Source: Microbacterium sp. T2.11-28
Lineage (GTDB): Bacteria > Actinomycetota > Actinomycetes > Actinomycetales > Microbacteriaceae
Direction: 5' to 3'
Assembly: GCF_950097975.1 (NCBI RefSeq)
Contig: NZ_CATNHF010000023.1
Location: 124,001-188,000 of the forward strand
Length of the DNA stretch: 64,000 nucleotides
In this document: positions 44,231-52,100 of the stretch, one piece after another
How positions within the stretch are numbered: position 1 is the first letter of the stretch
Layout: each line of letters opens with the position of its first letter
Position numbers and translations under genes: made by a program
The notes under the pieces: generated by a model
Seen by the model: the letters and a program-made list of their open reading frames with translations, nothing else
The model's database searches: none
Told to the model about the DNA's origin: nothing

Positions 44231-45664
44231 TCAGGACGGCAGCGACGGATGCGCCTCGGCGGCGGGCCGGGTCGGGATGAAGGCGGCGACCACGAGCGCG
44301 ACGACGGCCGCGCCGCCGCCGAGGACGAACGACAGCTGGAACGCGGCCGCGGTGGGCACCTGCACGCCGTCCTGCGTGGTCGACATCGTCGCCAGCACGG
44401 CGCCGATGATGGCGGCCGCCGTGCTCGTGCCCAGGGAGCGGAACAGCGCGTTCAGCCCGTTGGAGGCGCCGGTCTCGCTCTGCGGCACCGATCGCATGAT
44501 GAGCATCGGCATCGCGGCGTAGCCGAAGCCGATGCCCACGCCGACCAGGATGTTGGCGACGAGCAGGTGCCAGACCTCCGACGAGAACAGCAGGGTGAAG
44601 CCGTAGGCGACGATGAGCGCCACGGCGCCGAGGACCAGCAGGCGCCGCGGCCCGACGGTGCGCGCCAGTCGGCCCGAGTACGGCGAGAGCACCATCATCA
44701 CGAGGCCCGCCGGCATGATCACGAGGCTCGCCAGGAGGAGCGACAGCCCGAACCCGGCCGGCGGCGGGAGCTCCAGCAGCTGCGGGTACGACACGTTCGA
44801 CGAGAACAGCGAGAACCCCATGGCGACCGAGGCGATGTTCGTGAGGAGCACGGGGCGCCGGGCGGCCACGCGCAGGTCGAGCAGCGGCTCGTCGATGCGC
44901 AGCTCGTACCATCCCCACACGAGGAGCACCGCGATGCCGCCCAGGCCGAAGGCGAGCACCGCCGGCGACGTCCATCCCCACTCGTTGCCGCGCGAGATGG
45001 CCAGCAGGATGCCGGTGAGCCCGACGGCCAGTCCCGCGGCGCCCACGTAGTCGAACCTCCCGGCGGTGCGCAGCACGCTCACCGGGACGATCCACACCAC
45101 CAGCGCGAACACGACAGCGCCGAGACCCGCCGACATCCAGAAGAGGGCGTGCCAGTCGGCGTACTGGGTGACCAGTGCGCTGAGCGGCATCCCGAGGGCG
45201 CCGCCCACGCCGAGCGTCGCGCTGATGAGCGCGATCGCACTGTCGACGCGGTCCTCGTGGAGGATGTCGCGGAGGATCGAGATGCCCAGCGGCACCACGC
45301 CGGTCACGGCGCCCTGCAGGCCGCGGCCGATGATGACCCCCACGATGCCGGGCGACAGCGCCGCGATGACCGATCCGAGCACCAGGGCGGCGAGCAGCAC
45401 CAGGACGATACGGCGCTTGCCGTACATGTCGCCGAGGCGGCCGGCGATCGGGGTCACGACGGCGGCCACGAGCAGGGTCACCGTGACGACCCACGCGGTG
45501 TCCTCGCGGCTCGCGTGGAGGAGCTCGGGCAGCCGCGCCTGGATCGGGACGACCAGCGTGAACATGAACGAGGAGCTCAGGCCCGCGATGGCGAGGACGG
45601 CGACGACGGCGCCCTGCGGTGGCTTCCGGGTGAGGCGTCGGCGGGCATCCTCATCGCGGTTCAC
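44231..45664 (-). CDS. MFS transporter, DHA2 (14-TM EmrB/QacA) family
   Basis: A 477-residue exporter from GTG 45664 with about fourteen helices. GRLGDMYGKRRIVLVLLAALVLGS is motif A (about 67-90), and RGLQGAVTGVVPLGISILRD is motif B with its conserved Arg. GASNGLNALFRSLGTSTAAAIIGAVLA follows in the second half. Such pumps export drugs, dyes or secondary metabolites by proton antiport. A TAGCCT box (45671-45676) lies six bases upstream, so the transcript is leaderless. No dedicated regulator is adjacent; the GNAT gene is divergent. Confidence 0.9.
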   Translation of the reverse strand: MNRDEDARRRLTRKPPQGAVVAVLAIAGLSSSFMFTLVVPIQARLPELLHASREDTAWVVTVTLLVAAVVTPIAGRLGDMYGKRRIVLVLLAALVLGSVIAALSPGIVGVIIGRGLQGAVTGVVPLGISILRDILHEDRVDSAIALISATLGVGGALGMPLSALVTQYADWHALFWMSAGLGAVVFALVVWIVPVSVLRTAGRFDYVGAAGLAVGLTGILLAISRGNEWGWTSPAVLAFGLGGIAVLLVWGWYELRIDEPLLDLRVAARRPVLLTNIASVAMGFSLFSSNVSYPQLLELPPPAGFGLSLLLASLVIMPAGLVMMVLSPYSGRLARTVGPRRLLVLGAVALIVAYGFTLLFSSEVWHLLVANILVGVGIGFGYAAMPMLIMRSVPQSETGASNGLNALFRSLGTSTAAAIIGAVLATMSTTQDGVQVPTAAAFQLSFVLGGGAAVVALVVAAFIPTRPAAEAHPSLPS

Positions 45665-45765
45665 CGATTCAGGCTATCCGCGCCCCAGGGGTGCCGGGGC
45701 CGCGCGCCGGGGTTCGGTCCCCGGGCGGGTGCGGCCTCCGCGGGTGCGCGGGCTAAGGTGCTGGC

Positions 45766-46482
45766 ATGGCCGACTTCGAAGACGCCGCCGCCCCGGAGGG
45801 CATCGAGATCCGTGCGCTCGACACCGTCGAGGAGGTGTTCGCCGCCTCCGACGTGCTCTCCCGGGTGTGGGGCGGCGATCGCACCGGCATGCCGCCGAAC
45901 CTGCTGCGGGCGCTGGCGCACTCGGGCAACTACGCGGTCGGACTGTACGACGGCGACCGGATGATCGGCGCGTCGGTCGCCTTCTTCGCGGCACCGGCGG
46001 CGCGGTCGATGCACTCGCACATCACCGGCGTACTCGACGGCTACCGCTCGCAGGGGCTCGGACGCGTCCTCAAGCAGCACCAGCGCGCCTGGGCGTTCGC
46101 CCACGACGTGGGACACATCACCTGGACCTACGACCCGCTCGTGGCGCGCAACGCGCACTTCAACCTCTACGTGCTGGGCGCGCGCGCCACCGAGTACCTC
46201 GTCGACCACTACGGGCCGATGGACGACGGCGTCAACCGCGGCGACGAGTCCGACCGGCTCATGATCTCGTGGGCGCTCGCCGCACCGGCGGCCCCGCCCC
46301 GCGAGGAGGACGTCGTGACGACCGTCGCCGTGCCTCGCGACATCGAGCAGCTGCGCCGCGACGACCCGGCGGAGGCGCTCGACTGGCGCTACCGCGTCCG
46401 TGACGCGTTCCAGGGGCTGCTCGCCGACGGCTTCGCGGTGGGCGGCTTCGACGACCGCGGCTACCTCTTCGTCCGCGCCTGA
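45766..46482 (+). CDS. GNAT-family acyltransferase (COG3375-like)
   Basis: A 238-residue enzyme. The acyl-CoA loop is within ITGVLDGYRSQGLGRVLKQHQRAWA (the Q/RxxGxG/A motif, about 86-110). LDTVEEVFAASDVLSRVWGG starts the fold. HITWTYDPLVARNAHFNLYVLGA (about 124-146) is typical of the group I know as predicted acetyltransferase COG3375. Members are often found with N-succinylamino-acid racemase-type enzymes, and such an enzyme lies at 50020-51153. The acceptor is not readable. TAAGGT (45754-45759) lies six bases before ATG. Confidence 0.82.
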   Translation: MADFEDAAAPEGIEIRALDTVEEVFAASDVLSRVWGGDRTGMPPNLLRALAHSGNYAVGLYDGDRMIGASVAFFAAPAARSMHSHITGVLDGYRSQGLGRVLKQHQRAWAFAHDVGHITWTYDPLVARNAHFNLYVLGARATEYLVDHYGPMDDGVNRGDESDRLMISWALAAPAAPPREEDVVTTVAVPRDIEQLRRDDPAEALDWRYRVRDAFQGLLADGFAVGGFDDRGYLFVRA

Positions 46483-46502
46483 CGCCGCCCGCGACGCGCG
46501 TC

Positions 46503-46576
46503 GGATTCGGAGTCGCGCCCCGCATTCGGAGCACTACCTGCCATCCGGTCCGAGTCCGGTGCCATTCTCCGAATCC
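46503..46576. repeat. GATTCGGAG-family nested inverted repeat
   Basis: GGATTCGGAG (46503-46512) and GCATTCGGAGCA (46522-46533) are direct copies. GTCCGAGTCC (46549-46558) and CTCCGAATCC (46567-46576) are inverted copies. The plan matches the other repeat families although the motif is unrelated. It follows the GNAT stop by 20 bases and precedes the promoter at 46602. Confidence 0.75.
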
Positions 46577-46601
46577 GGCGCAGCCCGCGCGGGCGCGGTC
46601 G

Positions 46602-46607
46602 TAGGCT
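46602..46607 (+). promoter_or_regulatory. Leaderless -10 box (TAGGCT) of 15-codon mini-ORF
   Basis: TAGGCT lies seven bases before ATG 46615. The first start codon of the transcript is therefore that of the mini-ORF, not the 126-residue gene. Confidence 0.55.
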
Positions 46608-46614
46608 GAGGGCC

Positions 46615-46662
46615 ATGCGCCATCTCGACCCGCTCGACCGCGCGTACGCGGAGCTGACGTGA
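46615..46662 (+). CDS. 15-residue leader peptide overlapping the next gene
   Basis: ATG 46615 opens MRHLDPLDRAYAELT and stops at TGA 46660-46662. The stop overlaps GTG 46659 of the following gene by four bases (GTGA). A leaderless -10 box supports the start. Ribosomes terminating here would re-initiate on the downstream gene, which has no clear ribosome site of its own. It has no amino-acid run typical of attenuators, so simple coupling is more likely than attenuation. Confidence 0.5.
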   Translation: MRHLDPLDRAYAELT

Positions 46663-47039
46663 TCGGCGCGGACTGGACGCCCCACCGCCGCGACGACGGC
46701 GAGATGCTCGGCTGGATCCGCCCCGACGGCGACGCCTGGGCGGCCGTCGACCTGCTCGGGCGTCCGGCGTCCGGGGCGACGGAGTGGCTGGATGCCGAGG
46801 CGGCGCTGGAGGCCCTCGGCATCGCCTACCTCGCCGAGCCGTGGATGCTGGAGGGCGAGGGCGAGAGCCCCGTCCGGGTGCGGTTCGTGGAGGTGACCCC
46901 GCAGCGCATCGTCGTCAAGGGCGAGGACTTCGGCGCTGTCGACGCGCTGACGCGGCGGTGGGAGCTGCCCTGGCCGATCCCCGCGCGCCTGCGTCCTCCG
47001 CGTCCCGGCGACCCCGACGCCTTCGTCATCGACCGCTGA
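46659..47039 (+). CDS. 126-residue soluble protein, unknown function
   Basis: An acidic cytosolic protein from GTG 46659. It contains a WIRPDGDAWAAVDLLGRP segment and an EWLDAEAALEALGIAYLAEPW segment, followed by beta-rich sequence (VRVRFVEVTPQRIVVKGEDFG). No cysteine, signal or membrane segment is visible. I think I have seen similar proteins in Microbacterium but cannot name a family. Translation seems coupled to the 15-codon leader. It converges on the phosphoesterase gene, with 25 bases between stops. Confidence 0.7.
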   Translation: MIGADWTPHRRDDGEMLGWIRPDGDAWAAVDLLGRPASGATEWLDAEAALEALGIAYLAEPWMLEGEGESPVRVRFVEVTPQRIVVKGEDFGAVDALTRRWELPWPIPARLRPPRPGDPDAFVIDR

Positions 47040-47064
47040 CGCCGAGGTCCGGGGCTGCCGCCGC

Positions 47065-49023
47065 TCAGGGCGTGCTGTCGACCACCCGCAGGTCGGGGAC
47101 CGAGATCCGCAGCGGCGCATTGGTGACGCTCGTCGAGGTGTAGGCCTCGAATCCAAGGCTTCCGGGCCCCTGGAGACCGGCCGTGGAGTCGCTCGCGCTG
47201 CGCTGCCACGCGGCGGGCTCGGTCGAGCCGGTCCACACCCGCGCGCTCAGCTGCGTGGGGGAGGCCCCGGACGCGGTGAGCCGCAGGTTCAGCGGTGTGC
47301 CGGCGGTGAGGACGAGTCCCGCGATCCGCGTCTCCGACGCGATCGAGGTCTGCGCTCCACCCGCCGAGACGCGCGTGAGCGTCAGATACACGGCGCCGCC
47401 CGGTGCGACGCGGATCTTCGCCCAGTAGCGCCCGTCGGCGGTGCGACGGACGAACGTCGAGACGGTCGTGCCGGTGGTCCCCCCGACGGGGATCTTGTCG
47501 AAGACGAACGACGTGCGCACGTCGACGTCGGCGGCCGACACCGCCGACAGCGTCGCCGACGGAACGGCTCCCGCCGCCGAGGTGATGACGCCCGACCCGC
47601 CGGCGACCGACAGCGCCGAGCCGCCGCTCCACGTGCCACCGGTGTCGGCGGTGCCCCACGACCCGGTGAGGGTGCGGTCGAACGCGTCGGCCGCGTGCAC
47701 CGTCACCGCGCCCGGATCGGCCACGGTCAGTGTGCGGGTGAGCGTATGGCTCGCGCCGTCGTCGTCGGTGACGGTCAGGGTGACCGTGCGGATGCCGGGG
47801 GAGGCGTAGGTGTGGTCGGCCACGGCGGTCGTGGCCACGGTCCCGTCGCCGAAGTCCCAGAGGTACGACGCGATGGTGCCGTCCGGGTCGGACGAGGCGG
47901 AGCCGTCGGCGCGGCACGTCAGCCCCGTGCAGCTGAGGTCGCCGCGGGCGGTGGGGGCGATGTTGGGCGGCTCCCCGCCCGCGCCGATCGTGAACGCGTC
48001 GGTGAACGGCCCGACCGCGTTCTCGAAGTGCGCCGTCATCGTGGTCTCGGTCAGCGTCGTCGACAGGAAGCCGTAGGAGGACTCCAGGTTCTGCCCGCTC
48101 AGCGCCGCGAAGTAGGGCGCCTCGGGGTCCGCCTGGTTCACCGTGCGGTTCTGCACGCCTCCGAGTCCCACCGTCAGGAAGACCGTGCCGGCGCCCTTCG
48201 TGAGGGCGCTGTCGGCGTCGGCGACGCACGCCGCCTGGTAGCCGCCGATCGTCAGTCGCGTGCAGCCGGCGCCGTGGGCGAGCTGCTTGGTGCGCTGGTA
48301 GAGGTGCTCGTGGCCGGTGAGGACGAGGTCGACGCGCTTGGCGACGAAGAGGTCGGCGAGGTCGGCGCCCATCGGGCAGTCGTACATCCCCACCGAGAGG
48401 CACTGGTAGTGCATCCCCGCGACCACCCACGGGATGCCGGCGGCGCGCGCGCCGTCGATGGCCGCCTCCGTCCAGGCGTAGCGGGCCGATCCGGCACCGT
48501 AGAACCAGGCCGAGGCGCCGTTGAAGGCCATGTTCGGCGACACCATGACGAAGCGGACGAGCGGGTCGTCGTGCGGATAGTCCACGTAGTACTGGCGGCC
48601 GTACGTGCCGACCAGTCCCGGGAGCTGGTTGGGCAGGCAGGCCGAGAAGTCGTTGATGTTGCCGTTGCTGCCGTTGTCGTGGTTGCCGGCGATCAGCTCG
48701 AACGGATAGCCGGCGCCCACCCGCGCGGTGACGTAGTCGCAGAACGTCTGCTCGGTGCCCGTGACCCCGCCGGCGCCCAGCATGTCGCCCAGGGCGAGGG
48801 TGAGGTCGTTGCCCGAGGTGCGCATGCCCCGCAGCACCGCGTCGCCGTTCACGTTCATGCCGTAGTCGCCGGCGGCGCTGAAGCTCACGGACGGGTCTGC
48901 CGCAGACGTGGGCGGGCCGCCGATCGCCGTGCCCGCGGTGAAGAGCAGGGCGCCGGCGATGGCGGCGGCGGCCAGCCGGCGCACGCCGGAGATGGAGCTC
49001 GGGCGTGCGGCGCGGTCGGCCAT
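47065..49023 (-). CDS. Secreted metallophosphoesterase with PKD and C-terminal carbohydrate-binding-like domain
   Basis: An exported protein of 652 residues from ATG 49023, which follows GGGGGGAC. An in-frame ATG at 49080 with a good GGAGG site is an alternative. A signal peptide ends near residue 42 (TSAADPS). The calcineurin-like phosphoesterase has GDYGMN, LGDML, AGNHDN, GMHYQC and GHEHLYQRT, a full dimetal set like purple acid phosphatases. A PKD domain (ARGDLSCTGLTCRADGSASSDPDG to DHTYASPG) and a roughly 200-residue beta-rich C-terminal domain follow. It likely scavenges phosphate from extracellular esters. Confidence 0.87.
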   Translation of the reverse strand: MADRAARPSSISGVRRLAAAAIAGALLFTAGTAIGGPPTSAADPSVSFSAAGDYGMNVNGDAVLRGMRTSGNDLTLALGDMLGAGGVTGTEQTFCDYVTARVGAGYPFELIAGNHDNGSNGNINDFSACLPNQLPGLVGTYGRQYYVDYPHDDPLVRFVMVSPNMAFNGASAWFYGAGSARYAWTEAAIDGARAAGIPWVVAGMHYQCLSVGMYDCPMGADLADLFVAKRVDLVLTGHEHLYQRTKQLAHGAGCTRLTIGGYQAACVADADSALTKGAGTVFLTVGLGGVQNRTVNQADPEAPYFAALSGQNLESSYGFLSTTLTETTMTAHFENAVGPFTDAFTIGAGGEPPNIAPTARGDLSCTGLTCRADGSASSDPDGTIASYLWDFGDGTVATTAVADHTYASPGIRTVTLTVTDDDGASHTLTRTLTVADPGAVTVHAADAFDRTLTGSWGTADTGGTWSGGSALSVAGGSGVITSAAGAVPSATLSAVSAADVDVRTSFVFDKIPVGGTTGTTVSTFVRRTADGRYWAKIRVAPGGAVYLTLTRVSAGGAQTSIASETRIAGLVLTAGTPLNLRLTASGASPTQLSARVWTGSTEPAAWQRSASDSTAGLQGPGSLGFEAYTSTSVTNAPLRISVPDLRVVDSTP

Positions 49024-49220
49024 GATCGTCCCCCCGGAGATCGGAGCATCCGCGGCCCCCCGACCGCTGCTCGCGTTCATCGTGTGCCTCCGGGGGGCCG
49101 CCGTCAAGAGGGGTGCCCGGTATCAGGCCGGTCGCGTTGCGCTCTTCAGGGCAGGGAGCGGAAGTCGCGTCATAACCGGGCGGGTTCTCCGTCTCATCTG
49201 TGGACCGAAGGGAGGGCGCC

Positions 49221-49337
49221 ATGCACACGCTCATCGACGCACTCGTGCGGCGGCTGCGCACGCCGCGGCCGTCCCGCGCCCGGCGTTCCACCTTCGTCGC
49301 CCAGCGCGACCGCCTGCTCGCCCGCGCGCTCCGCTGA
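49221..49337 (+). CDS. 38-residue highly basic peptide
   Basis: ATG 49221 follows GGGAGGG by a proper distance and opens 38 codons to TGA 49335-49337. The product is strongly basic, with about eleven Arg (LVRRLRTPRPSRARRSTF) and no cysteine or membrane segment. Third positions are G/C-rich, as in real genes here. It could bind nucleic acid or ribosomes. No family is recognised. It is divergent from the phosphoesterase and precedes the isochorismatase by 87 bases. Confidence 0.5.
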   Translation: MHTLIDALVRRLRTPRPSRARRSTFVAQRDRLLARALR

Positions 49338-49424
49338 GGCCCCCGCCGCGGCGCCCGTCGCCCGAGTCACTGGTCGATGTCGCAACCCGGTGGCATGCTG
49401 TGCGGGACAGCCCAGGAGGAACCG

Positions 49425-49982
49425 ATGAGCAACTTCCCCGACCGTGAGGGCACGGCCCTCGTCGTCATCGACATGCAGCGCGGCGTCATCGCCGGCAACC
49501 ACGAGGTGGAGCGCGTGACGCGCAACGTCGCCGCGCTCGTCGACCGCGCACGCGAGCAGGGCGCGCCGGTGGTCTGGGTGCAGGATCACAACGAGCTCGA
49601 GAAGGGCTCGCCCGAGTGGCAGCTCGTCGACGAGCTCGTCCCGCACGACGGCGAGACGCAAATCGACAAGGTCTACGGCGACTCCTTCGAGGACACCGAC
49701 CTCGAGGCCCGGCTGGCTGCGCTCGGCGTCGATCGCCTGGTGGTCGCGGGTGCGCAGACCGACGCGTGCATCCGCTCGACCCTCCACGGCGCGCTCACCC
49801 GGGGCTACGACGTCACGCTGGTCTCCGACGCGCACACCACCGAGGACCTTCGGGAGTGGGGCTCGCCGATCAGCCCCGAGCAGTCGATCGGGTACGCCAA
49901 CCTCTACTGGACCTTCGCGCGCAGTCCGCACGCCGAGGGCACCGTCGCCGCCACCGACGAGGTGAGCTTCGCCGCCCGCTGA
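49425..49982 (+). CDS. Isochorismatase-like cysteine hydrolase
   Basis: A 185-residue cytosolic hydrolase from ATG 49425, which follows CAGGAGGA; an in-frame ATG at 49377 is less likely. The catalytic triad is Asp in VVIDMQRG (about 14), Lys in IDKVYGDSF and Cys in GAQTDACIRST. A cis-peptide precedes the Cys, as usual. The family includes nicotinamidase, N-carbamoylsarcosine amidase and isochorismatase. The short active-site loops suggest a YcaC/nicotinamidase-like amidase but the substrate is open. The next gene begins 37 bases later with its own leaderless promoter. Confidence 0.86.
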   Translation: MSNFPDREGTALVVIDMQRGVIAGNHEVERVTRNVAALVDRAREQGAPVVWVQDHNELEKGSPEWQLVDELVPHDGETQIDKVYGDSFEDTDLEARLAALGVDRLVVAGAQTDACIRSTLHGALTRGYDVTLVSDAHTTEDLREWGSPISPEQSIGYANLYWTFARSPHAEGTVAATDEVSFAAR

Positions 49983-50007
49983 CGGCGCGCCCGCGGCCGT
50001 GCGCCGC

Positions 50008-50013
50008 TAGCCT
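50008..50013 (+). promoter_or_regulatory. Leaderless -10 box (TAGCCT)
   Basis: TAGCCT lies six bases before ATG 50020. Confidence 0.6.
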
Positions 50014-50019
50014 GACCGC

Positions 50020-51153
50020 ATGCCGATCGTCCGTCCCGCCGCGTCGGTCGCCCTGGAGGCGATCGAGCTGCGCGTGCTGCAGCTGCCCCTCGTCTCGCCG
50101 TTCACGACGTCGTTCGGCACCGAGACCGTGCGCGAAGTGATCGTGGTGCGGGCGCGCACGACCGACGGCGACGGCTGGGGGGAGATCGTCACGCAGCACG
50201 CGCCGCTGTACTCGTCCGAGTACACGCACAGCGCGTGGGATGTGGCGCAGCGCTTCCTGATCCCCGCGCTCCTGTCGCGCGGGCGGGTGGCCCCCGAGGA
50301 GGTCGCCGGCATCCTCGCTCCCTTCGTCGGGCATCGCATGGCCAAGGCCGGGATCGAGCTCGCCGTGCTCGATGCGGCGCTGCGGGCCGACGGCCGCTCC
50401 CTCGCCGACTACCTCGGGGCGGTGCGCGAGCGGATCCCGAGCGGGGTGTCGGTGGGCATCCAGCGCGATCCCGCGACCCTGGTCCAGACCGTCGGCGCGT
50501 ACCTCGACGAGGGATACGTCCGGATCAAGATCAAGATCAAGCCGGGGCGGGACGTGGACGACACGGCCGCCGTGCGCGAGGCGTTCGGCGCCATCCCCCT
50601 GCAGGTCGACGCGAACTCCGCCTACACGCTCGCCGACGCCGACACCCTCGCCGCGCTCGACCGGTTCGATCTCCTGCTCATCGAGCAGCCCCTGCAGGAG
50701 GACGACATCGTCGACCACGCGACCCTGGCCGCACGGCTGCGCACGCCCGTGTGCCTGGACGAGTCGATCGTCTCGGCCAAGGCCGCCGCCGATGCGCTGG
50801 CGCTGCGGGCGGCGTCCGTCATCAACATCAAGGCCGGCCGCGTGGGCGGCTATCTCGAAGCGGTGCGGGTGCACGACCTGTGCCGCGACGCCGGCGTGCC
50901 CGTGTGGTGCGGCGGCATGCTCGAGACGGGCATCGGCCGGGCCGCCAACGCCGCGCTCGCCGCGCTGCCGGGCTTCACCCTCACCGGCGACGTGTCGGCA
51001 TCCGACCGGTTCTACCGCCGCGACATCGTGACCGAGCCGATCGTGCTCGAGGACGGTCACGTGCGCGTGCCTTCCGGCCCCGGCATCGGCGTGGAGATCG
51101 ACGCCACCGCCCTCGACGAGGTCACGGTCGACCGGGTCGAGGTGCGGCGCTGA
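50020..51153 (+). CDS. Enolase-superfamily o-succinylbenzoate synthase / N-succinylamino acid racemase
   Basis: A 377-residue MLE-subgroup enzyme. The capping domain is N-terminal (SPFTTSFGTETVRE). The barrel carries the KXK motif in YVRIKIKIKPG, metal ligands D in VDANSAYT, E in IEQPLQEDD and D in CLDESI, and the second acid/base Lys in NIKAGRVGG. GGMLETGIGRAANAALA closes the barrel. Promiscuous MenC/NSAR enzymes share all of these, so it may make o-succinylbenzoate for menaquinone or racemise N-succinylamino acids. No other men gene is nearby, while a COG3375-like GNAT is 3.5 kb away. That favours the racemase reading slightly. Confidence 0.88.
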   Translation: MPIVRPAASVALEAIELRVLQLPLVSPFTTSFGTETVREVIVVRARTTDGDGWGEIVTQHAPLYSSEYTHSAWDVAQRFLIPALLSRGRVAPEEVAGILAPFVGHRMAKAGIELAVLDAALRADGRSLADYLGAVRERIPSGVSVGIQRDPATLVQTVGAYLDEGYVRIKIKIKPGRDVDDTAAVREAFGAIPLQVDANSAYTLADADTLAALDRFDLLLIEQPLQEDDIVDHATLAARLRTPVCLDESIVSAKAAADALALRAASVINIKAGRVGGYLEAVRVHDLCRDAGVPVWCGGMLETGIGRAANAALAALPGFTLTGDVSASDRFYRRDIVTEPIVLEDGHVRVPSGPGIGVEIDATALDEVTVDRVEVRR

Positions 51154-51154
51154 C

Positions 51155-51242
51155 GTGTTCACCACTCCGGACGTTCGTGCGGTCGACGGGCCGGGAAGGG
51201 CTCGGGCGGCCCGATCGCGCCGGCTCTTCCGGAGTTGTGCAC
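51155..51242. repeat. ACTCCGGA-family inverted repeat (copy 2), inside a lipoprotein gene's 5' end
   Basis: GTGTTCACCACTCCGGACG (51155-51173) pairs imperfectly with CTTCCGGAGTTGTGCAC (51226-51242). The motif matches the repeat at 32965-33052. Here the element starts two bases after the upstream stop codon and covers the first thirty codons of the lipoprotein frame. Confidence 0.75.
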
Positions 51243-52084
51243 CGCTGGCGACCGTGATCGTCCTGCTTGCGGGGTGCGCGGCGCCGGCTGATCCGGTGGC
51301 TACCCCCTCGACGGGACTCCCCGCCGGTGTGACGGTGGAGCTCCGGCAGACCCGCGCCGACGTCGCCTTCCGCCAGGCCGCGGTGGAGGTGCGCAACGCC
51401 ACCGCTGAGCCGCTCGTGGTGGCGGACGTCTCCGTGGCCGACCCGCGCTTCGCCGCGCCGGCCGAGCGCGTCGTCGACCGCGCATCGAGGATCGCGCCCG
51501 GCGCGTCCGTGGACGTGCGGGTGCAGCTGGCCGACGTGGCCTGCGACGTTCCCGACGAGGCCGCGGCGACGGTCACGCTCCACTACCGCTGGGGTGAGGA
51601 CGACGCGGAGGCCGTCGCGACCGTCCCCATCGTCGACGCGGTGCCGTTCGTCGCCGCCCTCCACGCGAACGAGTGCCTCCAGGCGGAGGCGGAGCGATCC
51701 GCCCGCGTCGCTTTCGGCCGGTTCACCCCGTCGCCTCCGGGCGAGCCCGCACGCCTCGAGATGGTGGTGACGCCGACGGCCGGGACCGGCGCGCTCCGCA
51801 TCGTCGGCATCCGCGAGACGAACCTGCTCACGACGCCCGACGTCGAGGACTCCGTCCACCCGCTCGACATCGATCAGACGGGGCCCGATCGCTCCGCCGC
51901 GACGGTGGAGCTGCCGATCCTGCCCGCCCGCTGCGACGCGCACGCGGTGCAGGAGGACAAACGCGGCACCGTGTTCCGCGTGCTCGTCGAGGTCGATGGC
52001 CGGGCGGGGTCGTTCGACCTCGCGGCGACGCCCGAGCTGCGCGGCGAGATCCTCGGCTGGATCGCCGAGTGGTGCGGGTTCTGA
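51155..52084 (+). CDS. Predicted lipoprotein, unknown function, N-terminus overlaps a repeat
   Basis: Up to 309 residues from GTG 51155. A lipobox LLAGC puts the lipidated Cys at about residue 42, after the helix LATVIVLLAG. The mature part is two beta-rich domains without recognised motifs. Residues 2-32 are encoded by a palindromic repeat (arms 51155-51173 and 51226-51242), so the n-region is repeat-derived. Without it only GTG 51256 remains, which leaves no basic n-region. Either the repeat donated the start of the signal peptide or it replaced the original start. It is cotranscribed with the enolase-superfamily gene. Confidence 0.65.
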   Translation: MFTTPDVRAVDGPGRARAARSRRLFRSCAPLATVIVLLAGCAAPADPVATPSTGLPAGVTVELRQTRADVAFRQAAVEVRNATAEPLVVADVSVADPRFAAPAERVVDRASRIAPGASVDVRVQLADVACDVPDEAAATVTLHYRWGEDDAEAVATVPIVDAVPFVAALHANECLQAEAERSARVAFGRFTPSPPGEPARLEMVVTPTAGTGALRIVGIRETNLLTTPDVEDSVHPLDIDQTGPDRSAATVELPILPARCDAHAVQEDKRGTVFRVLVEVDGRAGSFDLAATPELRGEILGWIAEWCGF

Positions 52085-52100
52085 GCAGTTCGCCGGTGGA

